A stretch of 46,162 nucleotides of DNA from Terramyces sp. JEL0728. Taxonomy: Eukaryota > Chytridiomycota > Chytridiomycetes > Rhizophydiales > Terramycetaceae. The notes beneath the pieces are model-generated. The model was not told the DNA's origin and did no database searches. It saw only the letters and a list, made by a program, of their open reading frames with translations. Position 1 is the stretch's first letter, and the number at the start of each line of letters is the position of its first letter. The stretch covers positions 1 to 46,162 of the forward strand of contig JADIIU010000102.1 of assembly GCA_027603945.1 (NCBI GenBank). Reading direction: 5' to 3'. The translations under genes and the position numbers were made by a program. Positions 14,815 to 24,300 of the stretch are shown here, in pieces.

Positions 14815-15633
14815 ATGGCAAGTGATGCACAAAGTTCAGCCAAGGAGAGCGATACCAACCAGCAGCACAGAGAAAGAAATACGGCAGTGGTGCTAGACAA
14901 CACCGATAAGGTTACATCCGGCGCTGACAGACTACACCAACATCACCACTATTCTCAGCGGAAAAACTGGTTAAGGGCTGGAGTGCTTGGAGCATCAGAC
15001 GGTCTAGTTTCCAACGGTTCAATTATCCTTGGTATATTAGCAGCAAACAGGACAGAGGTAGCTGTACTCACTGGTATATCCGCGTTAGTAGCTGGCACGA
15101 TATCAATGGCGCTGGGAGAATATATATCAGTGTCAAGTCAGCGAGATACCGAAGAAGCAGATATCAAGCTTGAACGCAAAGAGCACGAAATGGGAGGGCA
15201 GAATGCAAGAGAAGAATTTGAAGAGTTGAAATTAAGCTTTATCGAAAAAGGCGTATCGCCGAAAACTGCGCATTTGGTAACTTCGGAACTGCATGATCTT
15301 TCAATTGATGAAATTGTACAGGTCCATGTTCATGAAGAGCTGGGTATAGATGTAGATGATTTGACTAATCCGTGGGAAGCTGCAGGTACTTCTGCGGTAG
15401 CATTCGCAGCCGGTGCTGCCCCACCGTTGATTGTAGTCGCCATTACTACTTCTAAAATCGCTTCTGTATTGATTGCTATTGTATCTGGTTTGTTTTTACT
15501 GTTACTTGGAGGAATTGGAGCGCATTTGGGAGGTGGGAGAATTTGGAAAGGCAGTCTTAGAGTATTTATCGGTGGTATGATTGCAATGAGCTGCACATTT
15601 GGTATTGGATCTATTTTCCAGCATAATCAATAA
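14815..15633 (+). CDS. VIT/CCC1-family vacuolar iron(II)/manganese transporter
   Basis: Intronless 272-residue membrane protein of the VIT1/CCC1/nodulin-21-like family, which moves Fe2+ or Mn2+ from the cytosol into the vacuole. The start at 14815 gives a polar ~50-residue N-terminus with a His cluster (RLHQHHHYSQRKNW). The first helix follows with LRAGVLGASDGLVSNGS, then AGTISMALGEYISVSSQRD with the conserved acidic and Met positions. A Glu-rich cytosolic loop (about residues 105-175) corresponds to the metal-binding domain. Later come NPWEAAGTSAVAFAAGAAPP and two more hydrophobic helices ending GIGSIF. An upstream in-frame extension exists, but it overlaps the probable 5' leader. The gene directly downstream is a decayed multicopper-oxidase relic, also an iron-linked family. 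Confidence 0.93.
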   Translation: MASDAQSSAKESDTNQQHRERNTAVVLDNTDKVTSGADRLHQHHHYSQRKNWLRAGVLGASDGLVSNGSIILGILAANRTEVAVLTGISALVAGTISMALGEYISVSSQRDTEEADIKLERKEHEMGGQNAREEFEELKLSFIEKGVSPKTAHLVTSELHDLSIDEIVQVHVHEELGIDVDDLTNPWEAAGTSAVAFAAGAAPPLIVVAITTSKIASVLIAIVSGLFLLLLGGIGAHLGGGRIWKGSLRVFIGGMIAMSCTFGIGSIFQHNQ

Positions 15634-15656
15634 AGGCAACTGCATTTCCTACCAGA

Positions 15657-15897
15657 TTCTGGACTGTGGGTCAGCTTTGATTCCAGCTACTTTTGACACT
15701 GTAGATTCGGTAAGAGAGACAGTAACTGTGTCGGAGTTGTTTGGACAGTTCTTTGATTCGTTGCTGGCAATCCTGGTATCTGGAACTATATTGACTGGCG
15801 CTTGATTGCCGGGTTAGGAGTGACTTTTGTTGAATCACCAAATGTACTACAAGCTAGAGGATTGAAACCGGAAACTTTAGCTGCTTGCGCAAATTAA
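15657..15897 (+). pseudogene. Multicopper oxidase (Fet3/laccase-like) C-terminal relic
   Basis: Similarity to the end of a multicopper oxidase is spread over all three forward frames within 240 bp: FWTVGQ (15657-15674), then TFDTVDSVRETVTV (from 15689), then AGNPGIW and DWRLIAGLGVTFVESPNVLQ, ending in a stop at 15895-15897. In working enzymes the segment after NPG-W is FHCH-I-DWH-L, the type 1/type 3 copper motif. Here the F-H-C-H block is reduced by a net deletion and the remaining His positions read Tyr and Arg (WNYIDWRL). No GT-AG segment of the size used in this genome repairs the frame breaks. It is therefore a dead fragment, on the same strand as and 23 bp after the iron transporter. 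The family call rests on recognised motifs, not a search. Confidence 0.72.
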
Positions 15898-15943
15898 TAC
15901 ATTCAATTTATTATTTTCTGCATCTTTTCCTTCCCTGGATTCT

Positions 15944-18388
15944 TTATCCTTTAATCTCTTTGGCTTCTTTTTCCTTCTTTGTTTGATTTCGCGAATAATT
16001 CAACTGAGAGTCAAGCAACCGCTTTCCAACAAACACCCAACTTTCACTCAATTCACTATTTTAGTTTGGTTTACATCAGCATTTTGCGTAGGTCTCGTTT
16101 GTCATCAGAAATCATCACGATATCACCAGAGTCTTTGATTAATGCCGCGTTAAATGCAGTCAGCTATGTTAATAAAAGGTACGTCTTTGTTGAGCCCGTG
16201 GAACATTTGTTCGACTGCTTCCTCTTGGTTTGGTTTTGGCAGTAGCACGTTTACCATAAAACTAACTAGCGATGTGTGCAACTTGATGTTGTCTGTCGTT
16301 AATTGTACAAACCTTCCGTCTTTGAATCAGACTCGTTGTTCATTTGCTCCAGTATTTTCGTAATTAACCCTTCAACCTGCAGTGGGATCTTGTGCTGTTC
16401 TCTCTCGGCTGTATTCGACAGTATGCTAATTAAAATGCTAATCTGCTCAATCCAGGCACCAAGAACTTCAATAGCTTGTGTTCTTTCTTGCTGAGACAAT
16501 TTTGTTGCTTTTGACAGGTGTAGTTTCAATTTATCGTCAATTTGGTTTTGCAAGATAATCACTGTGTTTGCAATGCCGTCTTCCCCCGACGCTCTCGATT
16601 CTAATTTTGTCAGCCAGTCAAAAATATCTGATTGCAAGTACGTCAAAGTTGTATTCATGTTGTTGTATTCATTCCCGTTTGAACTGGTTTGATTTCTCTT
16701 TATCAAATGGAAACAGGCTTCCGTCCACTGGTTCGATATTTTTCTTACTAGCGTAATATCCTCCCTTATTGCAACATCTTTTCCAGAAGTGAATCTTGAA
16801 GTTACCAGCATCAACAATGTCGCCCATTCTTGCAACTGTTCAGTCAGGATATGTGCGTCCATTACATGCAAGCCATTAAGCAGTTTATGATCTTCTTCAA
16901 CGTCATTCAAAGGGACGTTTGCAACTAAATTCTTTTGTACTTTTTTCATCATCCGTTGTATTTTTGAGAGTATTTCAACGTCGCTGAAATCTTCGTCTAC
17001 AATTTGCTTCGATATATTCAACAGCTTGCCTCTCCACTCGTCTATCTTTATTTCTATTGCCCGCAGTTCTGCACCGTTAAAGTCACTGATATTCACCACC
17101 ATATGATTTGTAACTCGTAAACGCGCATCTTCGTACCTTAGTAGTAGTAGCAGATCTGAGATTCCGTATTCCTGACCGATTCGAAGTGCAAGATTCGTAG
17201 CTGCATCTACCCATAGTCTCTTTTCCTTTTCAGCAATTTTCAATTGGTTTTCCATTCTTGCCCTTTGCATTCTATAAAGTTTGTGGAACTCCTCCATACC
17301 TAGTTTAGCTGATTGGTACTTTCTTCGGCACTCTCTGCGTTGTTTAGCATTGCCAGTAACTTTTCTTGAGCCTGTGAAGCTTCCGTGTTGACAAGCGCAT
17401 CATGCTCTCTCACAAAATCCAGTTCTTTAAGCAGTTCACCGATATGGTCTTTAGCTCTAACCAATTCTTCAGTCAGCCGTCTATTAAGCTTCCTGTTTGC
17501 AATAAGCTCAGTATGCAAATTGAGAATGTGGTTGGGTATTTTCATAAACATGTTTGAATACCGTCTCCGTATTTCTGCGAGCACTTCACCTCTTTCAATC
17601 ATGTTAACTGTCACTTGTCTAATTAATTCTTGAAACACTGTATCGTAAATCTTTTGTTCTTCAACGATTATTTTCATAAACAAGTCCATTTCTGTTGGGT
17701 AAGGCGAATCTTGATCGGCTCCAATTTTCTCAATCAAGTTACGCATAGTGTTTCGCAAGTGGGCTACTTCTTTTCTTGTTGTGATGGCTTTTGAATGCAC
17801 ATCGTCGTGTGGTGTTAGTGCTCGTTCAATAGTTTTGTGCTCTACTGTTTCTGATTTTTGTGGTTCAGGCTGAAGAAACTCTTCTTTTTGAAGCGCAATT
17901 TCTTCTAGCCCAGCTTTCCTTGCTGGAGTTTGAAGAACGCGCTGAACATCCGAGTTGTCTACTTTTTGTTTTTGCGGTGTTTGTTTAAGTTGTGCTCGGC
18001 CAGTCGAGTCTGGCTTTGAATGGGGAGTCGTAGTTGAATATCTATTGTCTCTTTGTGAATCTAATCGTTTCTCTTCATGCACTGCTGAGGACCGCGTGTC
18101 CAGCCGTTTATCTTCCAAAACTGATGTTTGAGCTTCTAGTTTCCTATCCTCAACTTTTACGTGAGAAACTCTAGCCTCAAACTTTTTATCATCCTTATGT
18201 AGTAGCGAAGGCTTTGAATCTAAAGTCCTCTCTTCTCTCTTTTCAGATTCCTTGAATTTTGGTTTCCAGATCTCCTTGCTTGAACCTGATAAAGTTTCTT
18301 TGGTTTTTGAGAGATTCGGAACTGATTTCTTTGAAACATTTTTTAATCTCGAGACATCCTTTAGTAGATTTGGCGGGATAAAGTCCAT
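15944..18388 (-). CDS. AXDND1-like protein with axonemal dynein light chain (p28-like) domain
   Basis: A 788-residue coiled-coil protein predicted to belong to the flagellar axoneme. Introns (minus strand) are 17300-17319, 16293-16312, 16164-16182 and 16056-16074. The first ~215 residues are polar, Lys/Glu/Ser-rich and probably disordered. The Ax_dynein_light region follows: SPYPTEMDLFMKIIVEEQ, VFQELIRQVTVNMIERGEVL, NRRLTEELVRAKDHIGEL. After it comes the AXDND1 continuation EEFHKLYRMQRARMENQL with KEKRLWVDAATNLAL. The start at 18388 (MDFIPPNLLKDVSRL) is the first ATG; longer frames begin only at GTG. If the last intron were not removed, the protein would stop at 16071 with 752 residues. The longer form ends nearer to a minus-strand AATAAA at about 15910 and is preferred. 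Presence of this family points to a flagellated life stage. Confidence 0.85.
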
Positions 18389-18428
18389 CTTCCAAACGCG
18401 TAAATTGACAGGAATTGAAGTTTTATTC

Positions 18429-18466
18429 AGCACAAAGAGGCTATCAGCACAAAGAGGTTATCAGCA
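18429..18466. repeat. Two tandem 17-bp repeats upstream of the AXDND1-like gene
   Basis: The unit AGCACAAAGAGGYTATC occurs twice head-to-tail (18429-18445 and 18446-18462, one mismatch), followed by four bases of a third copy. It lies in the 104-bp gap between the AXDND1-like start codon and the stop of the next minus-strand gene, so it falls in the promoter or 5' leader. Function unknown. Confidence 0.8.
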
Positions 18467-18492
18467 GATTCGCCTTTAATACAGACAAAATC

Positions 18493-19332
18493 TTATTTAT
18501 TGATATTCGGAATATTTGGAAGCTCACTCTTTAGCATTTCAAGAATATTGCTTTCCATCCCTACTAGCTGCTCCATCAATTTTGATCCTACAGTTGGGTG
18601 AACCTATGATAAATTATCAGCTACTTCTTTCCAGATTGATCCAACAACTTCTCTAGATACTTTATCCTGCAACTCGCCAACTTCATGCTCAGCTTTCTGA
18701 ACAAACTGATCCAAGAAATTAATCCCAGTCTTGATATTCATTTTCTCTTTTAATTCATTTTGTATCCATACTTGAACTACTCGCTGCAATCCTTCTGGAA
18801 TGATTTTCAACAGTTTCGGAAGCAAAATCTGATTACACTCTCTAATTTTTTCATGAACGGGAAGAGTTACTTTGCTTAGCAGTTGGTTATCGTCTTTAAT
18901 TGGTGGCCAGGTCAGTCCGCCTTCCAATTCTCTTCTTGGAGTAGGTTCGCGGAGTTTCAACGCTACTTTGAGCTCGTTGATGACATGGTCAGTCATTTCT
19001 ATATCGCATCCTTTTGTCAGTTCCATAAACACTGGCTTGATTTCTTTGACAAGGTGTTTAAGGAATCCTTCCAATTTGTCTGCACTCCCATCTGACTTTA
19101 CAAGTAAATTGGAAATGAATGCTTGTGCCATTTGCAACTCCCCTGATCTTGGTACTGGCTCTCTTGATGTCACCATTATGAATTCTCGGAATGCAGATGG
19201 GATTGCATCCAAACCATTCGACTGGACAGTGTACATTCCTTTAGTACAAGAGTTTTGAACCGGCGGTCTGATTACCTTGTCAACTATTACTTCTTCTGCT
19301 TCCTGAAAAACTGCTTTGAGTGAATTGAACAT
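18493..19332 (-). CDS. Conserved-looking protein of unknown function, 272 aa
   Basis: I do not recognise this family. The start at 19332 (MFNSLKAVFQEAEEVIVDKV) is the first ATG in frame; the longer frame begins at GTG. One 21-nt intron (18604-18624) with an in-frame terminal TAG joins SREVVGSIWKE to VHPTVGSKLMEQL and gives 272 residues. There is no signal peptide, membrane segment or obvious catalytic motif. The protein is rich in amphipathic helix (EIKPVFMELTKGCDIEMTDH, LLPKLLKIIPEGLQRVVQVW) and could be a helical adaptor or a lipid/organelle-associated protein. It sits between the AXDND1-like gene and the SGNH hydrolase, all on the minus strand, with gaps of 104 and 152 bp. An additional 5' non-coding exon is possible, since a pyrimidine-rich TTTTCTTTTCAG precedes the start. 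Confidence 0.7.
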
Positions 19333-19484
19333 TAGGAAGGATTTCTGTGCCACCCAAATTATTAGAACTTTCACATATCTGAAAAGAAAAGGTACATCTC
19401 ATTCCCTACGCTGCCCTCGATGCAGTGCAGGCATTCTGTCTCACTGGGGCAACGCGTAAACAAGAAATGGATCTCGAATTCAAT

Positions 19485-20271
19485 TTATTCTTCGACAGAG
19501 TCTGGCATAGATTCATAATCGGCGGTTTGCGGTCTGGTAAAATGGTACTTGATGAGCAACACAGAAACACCAATAAACGACAGGGAAACAAACACGATAA
19601 ATACCACCAGGTTAAAGATGTTGAAATCCAACTTGCCCAACTCCAAATCAAGTTTTCTAATTACGTACTGAAAGAATCGTTCGTGGCCAGCTGGTGACAA
19701 GTGCAGCCCATCATAAAAATAGTGATACAAGACGCTCTTGTCATAGACAGAGGTGTTTCCCAAAAACATTTGCCAAGTATCATAAACATTCACCGTATCA
19801 GAATACTTGAACAGCTGCAACACCTTTTTACGATATTTCATTGTAGTCGTAAAGTTCCGGTCATTCAAATTTGCAACAGGAGTTGGAGTCATTACCAGTA
19901 CTTTATCAGATCTGACAAGTGCAGTATCTACCAGATACGATAAATTGTCCGCAAACTCTTCCAAGTCGACTCCAGAGTAAAATGCGGCATCGTTTGCTCC
20001 CAACATGATTACAGTCAATAAAATTCTATGTTCAAGCAAAACTTTGTCCATTTCAGATTCTAATAACGATTTCATATTCCTTGTAGTGTACCCTCCTCTC
20101 CCACCATTGTATACGTCGTATTCTTGTTTGTAGTGCCGTTGTGTACGATCGCACCATCCTTCCCTTTGAAACCCGGCCTAGATTAATACAGTTTACCTCG
20201 GTGATAGAGTCGCCAGCTAAATATATTACGTTGGAGGATAGGATTGTGGCGATCAATAGGAAAATATGCAT
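19485..20271 (-). CDS. SGNH/GDSL hydrolase (IAH1-like) with C-terminal membrane anchor
   Basis: Predicted esterase of 255 residues, probably in the secretory pathway. One 19-nt intron (20178-20196) joins YLAGDSITE to AGFQREGWCDR. The four SGNH blocks are visible: catalytic Ser in GDSITE (block I, near residue 20), the Gly of NGGRGGYTTRN (II), Asn in MLGANDAAF (III), and Asp/His in YDGLHLSPAGHE (V). The region around GANDAAFYSGV matches isoamyl-acetate hydrolase (IAH1) proteins. Unlike those cytosolic enzymes it begins with a hydrophobic stretch (HIFLLIATILSSNVIYLA) and has a second strong hydrophobic helix near residues 205-230 before a short acidic tail. It is therefore likely a membrane-anchored lumenal or extracellular enzyme, although the N-terminal hydrophobic stretch runs directly into the catalytic block. 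Substrate unknown. Confidence 0.88.
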
Positions 20272-20396
20272 TTTTGGCAAAGTTAAAATTCTGCTGCTAT
20301 TGAAACAAACACAGTCTAACCCTGATATAGACGTATCAGCAATAAAGTGAATTAAACTTATGGAGGATCATATCTAAGTTTATTTGAATACAATAT

Positions 20397-21305
20397 TCAT
20401 TCCAGTTCCAAGCGAATCTTTCCCGAACTGACTTTTGCAACAAAACTGCCTTTCCCTTCTAATCGTCCTCGTTTCAATTCAGAAGCTTCACTCTTCATTT
20501 CGGTACATTTGACCTTGTCTCCGTTTTTCAGAATTGAGATATTACCATTTGCAGCACAGAGTTCATACTTGCCCTTGAATTCTTTTAAAACAGCATTGAT
20601 ACTGCCAAACGAATTTGTAATCCTTGTTCTGTCTTTTTGAAGCAAATCCAACTTTAAGGTGCTGTTGCTCGCTTTAAAAATACAGTCATTGTACTCTAGC
20701 TGGCAAAACGCATCTCCGTACGATGTTTGTATTTGGATTTCATTTGATTTCAAGTGCAGTTTTAAATCGCCGTAACTCGATTTTACAATGGATTTGAGGC
20801 AAGAGAGATTGTCCAATGTAAAACTACCGTGCGCACCCAGTATTTTCAAATCTTCCGCTTCCAAATTATTGATATTCAATGGTCCGTCTTTATGATAGAT
20901 TTCGATTGTCTGCCCAATGATATTTTCAATTTCTGTGGTGCCGATGCTTGTAATCGACACTGATTTCGTAATTGATTGTTTTAATTTCAATTCATTCAAA
21001 CATTCAATGGAAAGCGAGGCCAAATTGAGTTTGCTGCACTCAACATTCATTGCGTCCTTAATTTCCAGGTTGGAAATGAATGGAACCGATAATCTAATTC
21101 TTCCTTCTTCTAAATTCTGGATAATTAATTCAGATTTTGTTTGAGTGATTGCTGGCTTGCTGCTGTATTCTAATTTAATGTCTCCGTCGTGGTATTGAAT
21201 TTGTACATTTGGAATTGATTGAATTTGCACCGAATTCACTGGTTCAAAAATTAAGAAATCCAATTCAGGTTCCACTTCAATCACCGTTTCGGTTTTGGTG
21301 GTCAT
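20397..21305 (-). CDS. DUF4097/FAM185A-like beta-repeat protein
   Basis: Intronless 302-residue protein made of repeating short beta-strand motifs of the DUF4097 'putative adhesin' type: SSYGDLKLHL, TSYGDAFCQL, NSFGSINAVL, AANGNISIL and SSGKIRLELE recur at about 20-25-residue spacing. This pattern suggests a right-handed beta-helix or solenoid. The eukaryotic relatives I know of are FAM185A-like proteins of unknown function. No signal peptide or membrane helix is seen. The ATG at 21305 is the only sensible start. It is divergently arranged with TOR, with just 78 bp between the start codons. The fold assignment is from repeat pattern recognition only. Confidence 0.65.
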   Translation of the reverse strand: MTTKTETVIEVEPELDFLIFEPVNSVQIQSIPNVQIQYHDGDIKLEYSSKPAITQTKSELIIQNLEEGRIRLSVPFISNLEIKDAMNVECSKLNLASLSIECLNELKLKQSITKSVSITSIGTTEIENIIGQTIEIYHKDGPLNINNLEAEDLKILGAHGSFTLDNLSCLKSIVKSSYGDLKLHLKSNEIQIQTSYGDAFCQLEYNDCIFKASNSTLKLDLLQKDRTRITNSFGSINAVLKEFKGKYELCAANGNISILKNGDKVKCTEMKSEASELKRGRLEGKGSFVAKVSSGKIRLELE

Positions 21306-21383
21306 TAAGGTAGAATTTAGCTTGGAAAATCGGATTTTAGTTTGTCACAGGTGTCACTTTGATTCAAATTTCAAACCCAATCT
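21306..21383. promoter_or_regulatory. 78-bp divergent promoter between the DUF4097-like gene and TOR
   Basis: Only 78 bp separate the two start codons, so this segment must hold both core promoters and 5' leaders, or the promoters must extend into the opposing gene. No clear TATA box is seen. It shows how compact the locus is. Confidence 0.4.
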
Positions 21384-24300
21384 ATGGAACTGAATGTGAT
21401 ATTTCACGGGCTGGAGAGGAACGAGGAATCAGCGGCAATCAAGTTAAAACAATATGTAAGCCTAATTAACAAAGGTTGAAGAAACAAACGAGAATGTAAA
21501 CAAGAGGATTCTTTCCCTGATAAAATCCAACAATCCAGTTCACCAGCTAGGCGGAATCAAAGCAATCAGTAATCAAAATTAACAAGATTATCTACTAGAC
21601 ATGGAAAACATCCCCATATTTGCAAATTATCTCCGGATTCTCTTGCCAACAAGTGAAAATATACACGAAATCAGTGCTACAATTGGTAGGATATGCACCC
21701 TATCTAGTGTTTACTTGGATTTCGAAATCAACAATGCTCTGGAATGGCTGCAACAAAAAGAAAAGAGAAACAAGGCGATAATAATCTTGAAACAAATCGC
21801 TGTGCAAAACCAGATATTGAATTACGTTCGGCAAATAGTAGATTTGATTTTCATTGGGCTACGAGATTCCAGAGAAGAAATACGGCTTGGGAGTGGGGAC
21901 TTGCTCTATCATGTGCTTGCACAGCAGGATATTTCAATAGTTGGCGAAATTAAAAGTGGGTTTAGAATGAATTCTGATTCTATTCATGGCTCATTTATTG
22001 CTCTACTCTGTTTGTTTAAATTGCATCGAGACGCCGATTTGAACCACAATGAAATCATTTATTATATTTTGAAATACAAGGAAAAGTACAAGGCAACTAT
22101 TATTGAAATCATTCCTTTCTTGCAACAGTACGACTATTTTCCTCAGTACAAGCAGCTACTATTGAATTACCTGAAAAAAAATACACCACACAGTTTAATA
22201 TCTCTGTGTCAAATAATTGACTCGCTAGAACAGATTAATCTGGAAGGAAAGGATCCAATTGTTTATAAATGTATTTACATCCTGTACAAGAGAAACCAAT
22301 TCCACACGAAAATGATTGATAAGCTCTTCTCTGGAAAGCTATCTCAAATTTATGAATTCATTACTGAAATGCAAAAGGACGAAAAACTGTTTCCCATCAT
22401 ACAGTCACGTTTAGTTACAACGATTTCAAACATTCTGGATTCCAGTGATTCAGCTGAAATAGAACTCGCGCTAGAAATCTTGTCAAATTTCAATTGGAAA
22501 GTGAATATACGAGAACTGAAAAAGAAATCGCTTTTTTTTCTGCATCACAGTAGCCCGCAGATAAGAATCAATACCATCAAATCAAGTACACTATTTACGG
22601 ATGAAATATTGAATTTAGGAGTCACTGACCCAGATCCTAACGTCAGACTTGCAGTTTTTCAATCGATTGATATTGATTCAATCTACGACTATTCCTGTCT
22701 ATATATAGCAGTTAACGATGAGCAGTATGAAATTAGAGAGTGCTGTTTAAAGCTGCTGGTTAAAATAGCATCAACAAACAAAAGCATTTTACCACATTTA
22801 CGCAAAATACTTGTCAGGTTGCTGAACGAATTGGAAATCACTAAAAAAAAAGATTCAGCAAAACTGTTATCAATTATTGTCAACCAATTTGATATTTACA
22901 ATTCAGTGTTGTATGAACGGCTGAGCAAAGATCCGAATTATATTGTGCTGGACATACTGGCAGATTTGGGAATCAATTTGGATGAAATACTGCTAAAAAT
23001 CATTGGGATATTAAAAGGCGTAACCAACGAAACCCTCAGTAACCATGTAAAGCTGAAACTATTGCAAACCTTACACAAAATTGTTGAAAAAACCCAATAT
23101 CAACCTCAACTGTTTTCATTACTAATTAATATAGTAAAACAGGAGGAAAGTAAAGAAATCAGGAAACAAGTATTGAAATTAGTAGGGAAGCTGGGTGCTA
23201 TTGATCCGTCGCAATTGCAGGATAAGATAATACAGGGGGACTTGGTTACTAAAGATCAAGTCTTTAAATCGCTGATTAATATTTTAAATGACCAGTCACT
23301 TGCCCTACACCACTCTACGGTCATCACAACAATAATCAATATGTACAACACCTTAGGCTTGCAACTAGTTGATTACCTTGCTCAACTAATTCCCCCATTT
23401 TTATCGGTAATGAAAGAAGAGTTTTATTTTGAACAGTTGGGTCAATTAATCAAGATCGTAGGACAGCACATTCGACCATTTGTCCCGCAAATCATTGCTT
23501 TGCTGATGAACAATTTGAACTTGACAGTCGTCGAATCATTAGCATCGACCATGCAGACTGAATTCAAGAAATACATTCCAGTGTTGCTTCCCAGAATTAT
23601 CAATTTGCTGGATAGCGAGACGGAAAAGGTTTTGGGCACTCTATTGGCATTTGGGATGAATCTGGAAGAGTATTTGAATATTATTATCCCTCCAGTAATG
23701 AAAAAACAGACAGCGCCGTGTATCAAATTCCTTGGAGAAATATGCAAAAGCTGTGACCTGAATGAATATAGTTCAAGGGTGGTTCAGTATTTGATTAAAA
23801 CGCTGGATGCACCAGGGTTTAGGAAACCAAGTATGGATGCGCTGGCTTTTCTTGCAATTTCGTTAAAAGAAAGATTCTATGTTTATTTGCCAATCATCAA
23901 TTCCAAAATACAGCAATACGAGATTTCACATCGGTTCATTTCTGTCATTGCAAAATTGCAAAACAACGAGCTGGTGATTGAACATACGGATGAACCTCAA
24001 CTTCGTATTGCTACCAAACAACTCTACATTAATCAACAAAATTTACAAAAGACGTGGCAAGTATATAACCAGAGCAAGGAAGAGTGGCAAGAATGGATAC
24101 GCTTATTCAGCCTTGAATTGCTGAAAGAATCACCGCTGCATACACTGCGAGCATGTGCGCAATTAGCCTCAACATACCCGCAATTGTCCAAAGACTTGTT
24201 CCACACGAGTTTCATTTCATGTTTAACTCATCTCGAACCCGAATTTGAACAGGATTTGATTTTGAATTTTGAAAAAGCGATTACTTCGCCGCTGATACCA

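Noticed and set aside
15599..15805. Plus-strand 68-codon frame after the iron transporter as a separate small gene
   Set aside because: It starts at a non-ATG codon inside the transporter gene, and its middle part is one of three frame-shifted blocks of a multicopper-oxidase remnant; better explained as a pseudogene.
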